DNA of 5,318 nucleotides, taken from the NCBI GenBank assembly GCA_003695005.1, contig RFJE01000131.1:1-5318 (forward strand). Direction: 5' to 3'. The position numbers and the translations under genes were made by a program. This document shows positions 1-5,318 of the stretch, piece by piece. The stretch comes from Candidatus Hydrogenedentota bacterium. GTDB taxonomy: Bacteria > Spirochaetota > Leptospiria > Turneriellales > J094. The notes below the pieces were generated by a model, which was given only the letters and a program-made list of their open reading frames with translations, was not told where the DNA came from and ran no database searches. Position 1 is the first letter of the stretch, and every line of letters starts with the position of its first letter.

Positions 1-627
1 AATAAACCCTCCTCCATGAGAAGAGCTATCTTCTTCCGTATTTTCTAAAGTTAAAGGTAATACTTTCTTAATTTGCGCTTCTTGCACTGCACTGTTTAAG
101 TAGCGAGTAGAAATAATTTCTACTTTATCATATTCTCCTTCTATAAACTTATCCATGTACTGATTGGCTAATTGAGCCGCTTCTTCGTAGACTGGATTAT
201 CTTCTAGCCCGGGTAGCCCTTCGGCAAAATCCATCTTGTTAAACTTAAAGGTAGAAATCGCTTTTTTCCCCATTAAAGTTACATCTACTTCTACGCCATT
301 TTGCTTATATTCCTCAATTGTTTTTACAGCAAGCCGGATTACATTGTTATTGAAACCACCACATAAGCCTCGGTTGCTCGTAATTACTAAAATACCTACT
401 TTATGAATCGAATCCGGCACTTTCAGTAAAGGGTGATTGACATCCGTTGCATTGCTAGCTAATGTGCGAATAGCCTCTTGCAATTTATCAGAATAGGGCT
501 TTGACGCATTGAGTCTATCCACCGCTTTTTTCGCCTTGGCCGTAGATACCATTTCCATTGTTTTTGTAATTTTTTTGGTATTTCCAACAGCCTGAATTCT
601 TTTTTTAATTTCTCTTGGCGTAGCCAT
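1..627 (-). CDS. atpG: F1Fo ATP synthase subunit gamma, partial (3' end outside the window)
   Basis: Gamma is the central rotor shaft of F1; its turning drives conformational change in the alpha/beta hexamer. The first 209 residues are visible and open throughout; a full gamma is usually about 285-290 residues, so the C-terminal helix that completes the coiled-coil shaft is missing. The N-terminal helix (about residues 4-45) carries the family pattern IKKRIQAVGNTKKITKTMEM followed by VSTAKAKKA. The Rossmann-like domain shows the hallmark TSNRGLCGGFN at residues 83-93. The ATG at 627 gives exactly the usual family N-terminus (MATPREI) and has AGGGA seven bases upstream (positions 635-639). It starts 13 bases after the atpA stop and belongs to the same operon. 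I see no frameshift or missing core residue. Identification is by sequence pattern and context and is secure. Confidence 0.97.
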   Translation of the reverse strand, partial: MATPREIKKRIQAVGNTKKITKTMEMVSTAKAKKAVDRLNASKPYSDKLQEAIRTLASNATDVNHPLLKVPDSIHKVGILVITSNRGLCGGFNNNVIRLAVKTIEEYKQNGVEVDVTLMGKKAISTFKFNKMDFAEGLPGLEDNPVYEEAAQLANQYMDKFIEGEYDKVEIISTRYLNSAVQEAQIKKVLPLTLENTEEDSSSHGGGFI

Positions 628-640
628 TGCTTATTCCCTA

Positions 641-2167
641 CTACCGAACGTCCGCTGCTTTTCCAGATAAAAAGCCTTCTGTAAAATCCGCTAATACTTT
701 ATTGAGTTTTTCTTTATCTGGTAGTTGTTTTGTCTTTTCAATCTCCTCTAGTAATTCAGGGTGAGCAGAACGAATAAAATCAAGAAGATCTTGTTCATAT
801 CGTTGAACATCTTCAATGGCTACTTTATCTAAATAGCCATTTGTTCCGGCATAGATGGATATCACTTGTTCGGCAACTGGCATAGGGGCATACTGCCCTT
901 GTTTTAATAGCTCTACTAAACGGCGACCTCGATCAATTTGCTTTTGCGTAGCAGCATCTAATTCCGTGCCTAACTGCGCAAATGCTTCTAACTCCCGAAA
1001 TTGAGCTAAATCGAGACGCAAGGTACCAGCAACTTTTTTCATAGCTTTAATTTGTGCCGAACCACCTACACGAGATACCGATATTCCTACATCAATCGCG
1101 GGTCGTACACCTGCTGCAAATAAATTTGGCTGTAAATAAATCTGACCATCTGTAATGGAAATAACGTTTGTTGGAATATAAGCAGAAACTTCCCCTTCTT
1201 GTGTTTCAATAATGGGTAAGGCAGTTAGCGAACCTCCACCATACTTATCGCTTAATTTAGCAGCTCTTTCTAAAAGACGGCTATGTAAATAAAATACATC
1301 TCCCGGATAAGCTTCTCGTCCCGGCGGCCGTCTTAAAAGAAGGGACATTTCTCGATAAGCATTCGCTTGTTTTGATAAATCATCATAGACACATAAGGTG
1401 GCTGCTCCATCGTTATACATAAAGTGCTCTGCCATGGCAGTACCTGAGTAAGGAGCTAAATACTGAAGCGGAGCAGGGTCGGATGCATTTGCTGCCACTA
1501 CAATTGTGTAGTCCATAGCTCCGTGTTCTTCTAGCTTTGCTACAACACCTGCTACTGTCGATGCTTTTTGTCCAATAGCCACATAGACGCAAATAACATC
1601 TTTTCCTTTTTGGTTGATGATAGTATCTACAGCAACTGCCGTTTTCCCTGTTCCCCTATCACCAATGATAAGCTCGCGTTGTCCGCGTCCAATAGGAATC
1701 ATACTATCCACAGCTTTAATACCGGTCTGCAGTGGCTCATGTACAGGTTGTCTTTTAGCAATTCCCGGCGCAATAATTTCTACCGGCCGAGTTGCCTCTG
1801 CTTGGATAGGACCTTTTCCATCAATAGGCTCTCCTAATGGATTTACAACGCGACCAATTAATGCTTTTCCCGTAGGCACTTCTAAAATACGACCTGTTCT
1901 TTTTACAGTATCACCTTCTCGGATATGCTCATACTCTCCTAAAATTACAATACCAACGGAACTTTCTTCAAGATTAAAAGCTAATCCCATGGTGCCGGTG
2001 GAAAACTCTACCATTTCGCCGGCCATAACATTGTTTAAACCATAGACTCGGGCAATCCCATCCCCAATCTCTACGACGGTACCTGTTTCATCAACTTGAA
2101 GTTTTTCTCCGTAATGTTCTAACTCGCTTTTTAAGATGGATACAATTTCACCTGTGTTTACTTTCAT
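641..2167 (-). CDS. atpA: F1Fo ATP synthase subunit alpha
   Basis: Alpha is the non-catalytic nucleotide-binding subunit that alternates with beta in the F1 hexamer on the cytoplasmic side of the membrane. The product has 508 residues, normal for the family (about 500-515). In order: an N-terminal helix that binds delta, a beta-barrel domain (about 25-95), the P-loop GDRGTGKT at 169-176, a Walker B-like strand ending in VYDD at 260-263, the alpha/beta signature [10 protein letters not shown] at 356-365 and the arginine finger R366 just after it, then a helical C-terminal domain. The P-loop has Gly at position 172, where E. coli has Gln. The ATG at 2167 has GAGAGG six bases upstream (2174-2179) and lies 13 bases after atpH. 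The gene ends in two in-frame stops, TAG TAG (643-638). The second overlaps the region just before the atpG ribosome site. Confidence 0.99.
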   Translation of the reverse strand: MKVNTGEIVSILKSELEHYGEKLQVDETGTVVEIGDGIARVYGLNNVMAGEMVEFSTGTMGLAFNLEESSVGIVILGEYEHIREGDTVKRTGRILEVPTGKALIGRVVNPLGEPIDGKGPIQAEATRPVEIIAPGIAKRQPVHEPLQTGIKAVDSMIPIGRGQRELIIGDRGTGKTAVAVDTIINQKGKDVICVYVAIGQKASTVAGVVAKLEEHGAMDYTIVVAANASDPAPLQYLAPYSGTAMAEHFMYNDGAATLCVYDDLSKQANAYREMSLLLRRPPGREAYPGDVFYLHSRLLERAAKLSDKYGGGSLTALPIIETQEGEVSAYIPTNVISITDGQIYLQPNLFAAGVRPAIDVGISVSRVGGSAQIKAMKKVAGTLRLDLAQFRELEAFAQLGTELDAATQKQIDRGRRLVELLKQGQYAPMPVAEQVISIYAGTNGYLDKVAIEDVQRYEQDLLDFIRSAHPELLEEIEKTKQLPDKEKLNKVLADFTEGFLSGKAADVR

Positions 2168-2180
2168 TCTCTACCTCTCT

Positions 2181-2774
2181 TTATTCCTGCAAAGCTTTTT
2201 CTAAACCTTTTAATTTTTTATCTTTCAGTTGCTGCTTCCACTGTTTTAAGAAATGACTAGCAGAAGCATCAACCATATAATCTTCTAATTTTAAAATAAA
2301 ACCTGCTAATAAATTTTGATTTTCTTCCGTGCGAAATACGATTTCTTTTGCTTCCCGAAGACCAAATAAATCCTTCCTAGACTCAATAAGCTGTTGAGCT
2401 CGCTTCTTAATCTCTGTAAGCTCTTCTTCGGAAAACTTTCGTGGCAGAATTAAATCAGCCTCTATTTTATTCAGCCGTCGATTGGCTTCCGCAATAAATT
2501 CTTTGCCAATTTCCACTAAGAGTGTAGCACGACCTTTATCTAAAAGCAATTGTAATAAATTTTGGATTGGTTTTACAAACTCATTGCCAAAAACCTTCTG
2601 CATTACTTTTACTTTCTCTTCTTTTTTAATTTTAGGCGACTCGTAAAAAAGTCGAAATGTAGGCACTTCTTTTAAAATGGATAATAATTCTGCCATTTCC
2701 ATAGCGGCTTCTTCTAATTTATCTTTACAGACATCCGCAAGGGCAATGGCGTAATGTTTGGCTACTTCTTGCAT
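2181..2774 (-). CDS. atpH: F1Fo ATP synthase subunit delta
   Basis: Delta sits on top of F1 and ties it to the peripheral stalk formed by subunit b, so that the stator does not turn with the rotor. The product has 197 residues, slightly longer than the usual 175-185. The N-terminal helical domain (about 5-105) begins with the typical AKHYAIALADV and includes ESPKIKKEEK at 45-54. The C-terminal part carries the family motif LLAGFILKLEDYMVDAS at 155-171, where the usual G-G-F and D-G-S appear as A-G-F and D-A-S. After it, residues 172-197 form a lysine-rich tail somewhat longer than normal. The ATG at 2774 lies only three bases after the atpF stop. Its AAAGGA site (2785-2790) is inside the end of atpF, so translation of the two is probably coupled. 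Function is assigned from motifs and from its place between b and alpha. Confidence 0.96.
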   Translation of the reverse strand: MQEVAKHYAIALADVCKDKLEEAAMEMAELLSILKEVPTFRLFYESPKIKKEEKVKVMQKVFGNEFVKPIQNLLQLLLDKGRATLLVEIGKEFIAEANRRLNKIEADLILPRKFSEEELTEIKKRAQQLIESRKDLFGLREAKEIVFRTEENQNLLAGFILKLEDYMVDASASHFLKQWKQQLKDKKLKGLEKALQE

Positions 2775-2777
2775 AAA

Positions 2778-3296
2778 CTAGTTATCCTTTTGCAGTGATG
2801 CCATTTCTTCTAAAATAAGCTTTTTATGGTCTACACCAGTGAGCTTATCTTTTAATACGCGGCTTACTAATTCCTCTGCTAAATCGACTACCCGTTCTTC
2901 TATTTCAGCAAGAGCCTTTAATTTCGCTTGTTCTAATTCTCCGCTAACTCTTTTTTTAATTCGTTCCCCTTCTTCCGCCGCTTCGTCAAGAATTCTCTTG
3001 CGCAAAACCTCTGCATCTTTGCGACCTTCTTCTACAATTTCCACGGCTTCGGCTTTCGCTTTTTCTAATTTTGATTCATAATCCCGCAGCAAGGCCTCTG
3101 CTTCTTCGCGAAGTTTGCGGCTTTTTTCTAAATCATCCGCAATTCGATGACTCCGAGCATCAAGAGCCTTTACAATAGGCTTCCATGCAAAAAGCCACAA
3201 TATGGTTAGCACTAGCAAAAAAGTAATGAGTGTCCATATGGCTAAGCCCGGATTGACTTCTAATAAATTCAGAGACCCTGCTAGGATTATGCTCAT
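2778..3296 (-). CDS. atpF: F1Fo ATP synthase subunit b
   Basis: Subunit b forms the peripheral stalk: one membrane helix in Fo and a long cytoplasmic coiled coil that reaches delta and alpha. The product has 172 residues, within the normal range (about 156-175). A short periplasmic N-terminus is followed by one hydrophobic helix at about 17-38 (from GLAIWTLITF to WLFAW), then the conserved junction KPIVKALDAR (39-48). From about residue 50 to 150 the sequence is highly charged, rich in Glu, Lys, Arg and Ala, with no prolines, as expected for a right-handed coiled coil. The last 20 residues probably bind delta. Only one b-type gene is present in view; there is no b' copy next to it. ATG at 3296 has AGAGG six bases upstream (3303-3307), and the gene begins 11 bases after the atpE stop. 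The N-terminal segment LLEVNPGLAIWTL recalls the Leptospira protein, from memory only. Confidence 0.97.
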   Translation of the reverse strand: MSIILAGSLNLLEVNPGLAIWTLITFLLVLTILWLFAWKPIVKALDARSHRIADDLEKSRKLREEAEALLRDYESKLEKAKAEAVEIVEEGRKDAEVLRKRILDEAAEEGERIKKRVSGELEQAKLKALAEIEERVVDLAEELVSRVLKDKLTGVDHKKLILEEMASLQKDN

Positions 3297-3307
3297 GGTG
3301 AACCTCT

Positions 3308-3643
3308 TTAAACTTTACCAATAAGCTGAAAGCCAATTACAAGCGCGAAAAGAGCCACACCTTCAATAAGAGCGGCAGCAATAATCATCGCAGTTTGTAC
3401 TTTACCACCTGCTTCCGGCTGACGGCTAATCCCTTCTGTTGCAGAAGCTCCGATTTTGCCAATTCCAAAACCGGCCCCAAAAACCGCCAATCCCGCTCCA
3501 ATGGCAATCCCTAAAACTCCAAGGCTTGTAGAAGAAGCCGAAGATGCCGCTTCTTGTGCCATCAAAGGCATGGTTCCTGCCATTAAAGCAAGCATAGTTA
3601 CTGTCATGCGAGTGATTGTACTCATTAATTTTTTTCCTTTCAT
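3308..3643 (-). CDS. atpE: F1Fo ATP synthase subunit c, with signal-like N-terminal extension
   Basis: Subunit c forms the rotating membrane ring; each copy carries one ion on an acidic residue. The product has 111 residues, against the usual 70-90. The normal hairpin occupies about 40-111: a glycine-rich first helix (41-68), the polar loop SRQPE at 73-77, and a second helix with the essential carboxylate E94 in ALIEGVALF. Compared with sodium-type rings, the Gln of helix 1 is replaced by Ile (I61) and the residue after the Glu is Gly instead of Ser, so proton coupling is inferred. Residues 1-29 are extra: a basic start (MKGKKL), a hydrophobic run and MPLMAQE, which looks like a signal peptide with a possible cut after A29. 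ATG at 3643 has a strong AAGGAG seven bases upstream; M7 at 3625 is an alternative with AAAGGA and would shorten the basic region. It lies 20 bases after atpB. Confidence 0.97.
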   Translation of the reverse strand: MKGKKLMSTITRMTVTMLALMAGTMPLMAQEAASSASSTSLGVLGIAIGAGLAVFGAGFGIGKIGASATEGISRQPEAGGKVQTAMIIAAALIEGVALFALVIGFQLIGKV

Positions 3644-3650
3644 TCTTTAT

Positions 3651-3656
3651 CTCCTT
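3651..3656 (-). promoter_or_regulatory. Strong ribosome binding site of atpE
   Basis: AAGGAG lies seven bases before the ATG at 3643, the best Shine-Dalgarno match and spacing in the window. It sits in a purine-rich stretch on the mRNA strand running from about 3665 to 3626. This supports the start at M1 over M7. It also fits the need for many c subunits per complex. Confidence 0.8.
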
Positions 3657-3663
3657 CCCTTTT

Positions 3664-4548
3664 TTAATGTCGATGCTGTGCACCTGCAATAAATAGAGCC
3701 GTCAAAAACACAAAAATGTATGCCTGTAAAAAGGCCACAAAAATTTCTAGCATATAAATTGCTGTTGAGCCAAGAATCGATGCTGGCGCAACAAGATAAC
3801 TTTGGAACTGAAAAATAAAACTCATTAAAACTAAAATAATTAAGTGACCTGCCGTCATGTTTGCTAAAAGACGAATGGCTAATGCAAACGGTTTTGTAAA
3901 TTGTCCTAAAACTTCAATTGGCCACATAATAACCCATAACGGCAAGGGCACACCTTTCGGGACAATATTCTTAATATAAGCAATTCCTTGGTAAATGAGT
4001 CCACTAATTTGAATCGCAATAAAACTAATAACAGCTAATGTTCCTGTCACAGCAATATCCCCTGTGGCCGTCGAAGCCGGCCATAATTTTACGGCCAATG
4101 GTAACTCATGACCATGATGAGAACTTGTTGTGCCAAAGAGCGTTCCTGCAATATGAACAAGCTCACCTAAAGGGGGAATTAATCCTAATAAATTACAAAA
4201 TAAAATGAAAAAGAATAGCGAGAGTAGAAAGCCATCATAACTTTTATGCGCTAAATGCATAGAAGCTTTTCCAACATCAAAACGAACAAACTGAATAAGA
4301 GACTCTAGTAAACTTTGCCAACGAGAAGGTTTTGCATAAGGATTTTTAGCAATTTTACGGGCAAGAGGAATAAAAATGGCCAATAAAAGTACAGAAGCAA
4401 TCCACATCATAACCACACGTTTGGTGATGCTCATATCCATGCCGCCAATTTCTAAATGCCATAAAGGCTGATCCCCTAAATGGTGAACAACAACTTCATC
4501 TAAATTAAATTTTTCAGCGGCTGTAAGGACTACGTTAAAGAGAGTCAT
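3664..4548 (-). CDS. atpB: F1Fo ATP synthase subunit a
   Basis: Subunit a is the stationary proton channel beside the c-ring; its half-channels lead protons to and from the c-subunit glutamate. The product has 294 residues, typical of the longer bacterial forms. Hydrophobic helices lie at about 44-63, 105-127, 166-190, 203-218, 222-247 and 258-288, with no cleavable signal. The essential arginine is R226 in LAIRLLANMTAGH. N119 in FCNLLGLIPP, E212 in PIEVLGQF and Q275 in FLQAYIF match other conserved family positions. The loop after N119, expected in the periplasm, contains a histidine cluster (H144, H145, H147) plus H132, and the N-terminus has H22, H23 and H31. The ATG at 4548 overlaps the stop of the preceding gene (ATGA). 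An AAGGAG at 4560-4565 lies 11 bases upstream, inside that gene. All key residues are present, so the protein should be functional. Confidence 0.97.
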   Translation of the reverse strand: MTLFNVVLTAAEKFNLDEVVVHHLGDQPLWHLEIGGMDMSITKRVVMMWIASVLLLAIFIPLARKIAKNPYAKPSRWQSLLESLIQFVRFDVGKASMHLAHKSYDGFLLSLFFFILFCNLLGLIPPLGELVHIAGTLFGTTSSHHGHELPLAVKLWPASTATGDIAVTGTLAVISFIAIQISGLIYQGIAYIKNIVPKGVPLPLWVIMWPIEVLGQFTKPFALAIRLLANMTAGHLIILVLMSFIFQFQSYLVAPASILGSTAIYMLEIFVAFLQAYIFVFLTALFIAGAQHRH

Positions 4549-4853
4549 TTCTTTGTAAGCTCCTTTTTATTTAGCTGGTATATTTTCCAAATCGAATGTG
4601 CAATTAATTCCGTAATAATTCCTAAAAATATTAAAACACTTTCTAATGAGTTAGATTGAATTATACTGAAAAGAAGAATCAGTGTAAAAAGTCGAGCTAA
4701 ACTCCCAAGCAAAAATTCAGTCCAGGCATCCAACGAAGTAAAAGGTTTTAAGGTAATAAAGAATAAACTTGTAATAAAAAATGGCAAGAAGAATCCTGCT
4801 AAAAATAAGGTTGCTTCATGTAAGCTAGAAAAAGCCATTACACTGTGAGCCAT
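4545..4853 (-). CDS. Small membrane protein, probable AtpI-type ATP synthase assembly factor
   Basis: The product has 102 residues if it starts at ATG 4853. There are three likely membrane helices, about 12-35, 46-66 and 71-92, and a basic tail (KKELTKK). The middle helix contains an arginine (R54) in LLGSLARLFTLILLF. Together with the following SLESVLIFLGIITELIAHSI this resembles the C-terminal half of the ATP synthase subunit I (AtpI) family, whose members are about 100-130 residues and precede atpB in many operons. AtpI helps assemble the c-ring or supply Mg2+ in some bacteria. The stop overlaps the atpB start (ATGA), so translation of the two is coupled. The start is uncertain. ATG 4853 has GGAG only three bases upstream, ATG 4838 has it 18 bases upstream, and the in-frame extension to TTG 4949 is Cys-rich and unlike a membrane protein. 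Identity as AtpI is an inference from position and a weak motif. Confidence 0.6.
   Translation of the reverse strand: MAHSVMAFSSLHEATLFLAGFFLPFFITSLFFITLKPFTSLDAWTEFLLGSLARLFTLILLFSIIQSNSLESVLIFLGIITELIAHSIWKIYQLNKKELTKK
4560..4565 (-). promoter_or_regulatory. Ribosome binding site of atpB, inside the upstream gene
   Basis: AAGGAG lies 11 bases before the atpB ATG at 4548, within the last codons of the small membrane-protein gene. Spacing is a little long, but the match is full. With the ATGA stop/start overlap it suggests that ribosomes finishing the first gene restart at atpB. Confidence 0.7.
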
Positions 4854-4983
4854 GCTCTCCAACATGCAGGGATACAAAGTAAAATCGATACATGCGGACA
4901 AGCAAAAATGTGATTGTGTAGAGCCTGTACGCCAACTAGCGCATACCAAGCGTCAAATTTTTCCTTATTTTTGCATACATTTC

Positions 4984-5010
4984 TTGACACATACTCTCAT
5001 GGAATACAAG
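4984..5010 (+). promoter_or_regulatory. Candidate promoter of the divergent flavoprotein gene
   Basis: A perfect -35 hexamer TTGACA (4984-4989) is followed, after a short 15-base spacer, by TACAAG (5005-5010), which matches four of six bases of TATAAT. Transcription would start at about 5016-5019, right at the ATG at 5018. The spacer is shorter than the optimal 17 and the -10 is imperfect, so this is only a candidate. The element lies in the 164-base gap (4854-5017) that must also hold the atp operon promoter; for that strand I could not pick out a convincing -35/-10 pair. Confidence 0.3.
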
Positions 5011-5017
5011 CCACCTT

Positions 5018-5318
5018 ATGCAAAAAGCCATTGTTGTTGGATCGGGACCCGCGGGTATTGGAGCTGCTTTAGCTTTAGCTCGCGAAGGTATTGAAGTGCA
5101 AGTTTTAGAAAAGCAGCAGAAGCCAGGTGTTCAGAGGCGAGGAGAAACCATTCGGTACAATGAAAGAATGGAAAGTTTGTTAGGGCCAGGTTTTTTTCAA
5201 AAGCAAACCATTCATAAAGTAAATAAGAGGCGGTATTATTCTCATACTTGTAAAAAGTATGTGGATAGGAAAATTAGCACATACAACTTAATTATTGCAT
5301 GGCCTCGTTGGATAGAAG
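5018..5318 (+). CDS. FAD-dependent oxidoreductase (geranylgeranyl reductase/halogenase-like), N-terminal part
   Basis: The first 100 residues are visible; the gene runs off the right edge. The N-terminus is a textbook FAD-binding Rossmann fold: strand AIVVGSGPAGIGAALALA with the G-x-G-x-x-G glycines at 8, 10 and 13, then E31 at the end of the second strand (VQVLEK), which would hold the ribose of FAD. Residues 40-46 (RRGETIR) resemble the R-x-G-E segment of the geranylgeranyl reductase, flavin monooxygenase and tryptophan-halogenase superfamily. The later YNLIIAWPRWIE may correspond to the strand and arginine that follow in that group. The substrate cannot be told from this part. The ATG at 5018 is the only start that keeps the fold intact, since the ATG at 4999 is out of frame. 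No good Shine-Dalgarno precedes it; GGAA is 13 bases away. It is divergent from the atp operon and no functional link is evident. Confidence 0.85.
   Translation, partial: MQKAIVVGSGPAGIGAALALAREGIEVQVLEKQQKPGVQRRGETIRYNERMESLLGPGFFQKQTIHKVNKRRYYSHTCKKYVDRKISTYNLIIAWPRWIE

Noticed and set aside
1568..2045. Two overlapping open frames on the plus strand opposite atpA (89 and 143 residues)
   Set aside because: They lie wholly antisense to a highly conserved alpha subunit, have no ribosome site or recognisable domain, and their composition follows from the codons of atpA.
2839..3081. Open frame on the plus strand opposite atpF (80 residues), rich in Ser and Phe
   Set aside because: The Ser/Phe/Ala bias is the mirror of the Glu/Lys/Ala-rich coiled coil of subunit b; a shadow, not a gene.
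3644..3663. Possible terminator or internal promoter between atpB and atpE
   Set aside because: Only 20 bases, purine-rich on the mRNA strand and with no stem; it is fully explained as the atpE ribosome site.
3426..3692. Open frames in other phases across the atpE start, on both strands
   Set aside because: They overlap the certain atpE gene and show no protein-like features of their own.
4877..4904. Minus-strand promoter candidate TTGCTT, 16 bases, TTTACT before the atp operon
   Set aside because: Only three of six and four of six matches to consensus in an AT-rich region; too weak to call.
4854..4949. N-terminal extension of the small membrane protein to a TTG codon at 4949
   Set aside because: The added 32 residues contain several Cys and no helix or family match, and TTG would be the only non-ATG start in the window; an internal ATG is more likely.
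4852..5094. Plus-strand open frame of 80 residues covering the intergenic region
   Set aside because: Its second half is the FAD-binding region read out of frame, and the first half has no domain or ribosome site.

Overview
The window is almost entirely the 5' part of a bacterial F-type (F1Fo) ATP synthase operon, read on the minus strand. A divergent flavoprotein gene starts at its right edge. All genes are intact where fully visible, and I saw no RNA gene, insertion sequence, CRISPR array or transcriptional terminator.

Organism: this is a bacterium of moderately low GC (about 40 percent by eye) that uses ATG starts and GGAG/GAGG-type ribosome binding sites. From memory, subunits b (the N-terminal stretch around LLEVNPGLAIWTL) and c (the GISRQPEAGGK loop and following helix) most resemble the Leptospira-type spirochaete proteins. 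I therefore lean to a Leptospirales-like spirochaete, but this rests on recollection and not on a search.

Layout, in transcription order (right to left): a small three-helix membrane protein, probably the AtpI-type assembly factor (4853-4545); subunit a, atpB (4548-3664); subunit c, atpE (3643-3308); subunit b, atpF (3296-2778); delta, atpH (2774-2181); alpha, atpA (2167-641); and gamma, atpG (627 to beyond position 1). The beta and epsilon genes (atpD, atpC) are not in view and would be expected further left. Spacing is 3 to 20 bases or a 4-base overlap throughout, with no room for internal promoters between genes, so this looks like one transcription unit with translational coupling.

The Fo genes (a, c, b) build the membrane proton channel and stator. 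Delta joins b to the top of F1. Alpha forms half of the catalytic hexamer, and gamma is the rotor shaft. The catalytic and transport residues expected of a working enzyme are present: the alpha P-loop and arginine finger, the c-subunit glutamate and the a-subunit arginine. The c subunit lacks the usual sodium-binding ligands, so proton coupling is predicted.

Right edge: a 164-base intergenic region (4854-5017) separates the atp operon from a plus-strand gene (5018 to the window end) that encodes the FAD-binding N-terminus of a flavoprotein oxidoreductase. This gene has no good Shine-Dalgarno site, and a promoter-like sequence sits so close to its ATG that a leaderless mRNA is possible. Nothing here is clearly a new biological system. 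The points most worth a second look are the signal-peptide-like extension on subunit c, the small gene coupled to atpB, and the start of the flavoprotein gene.
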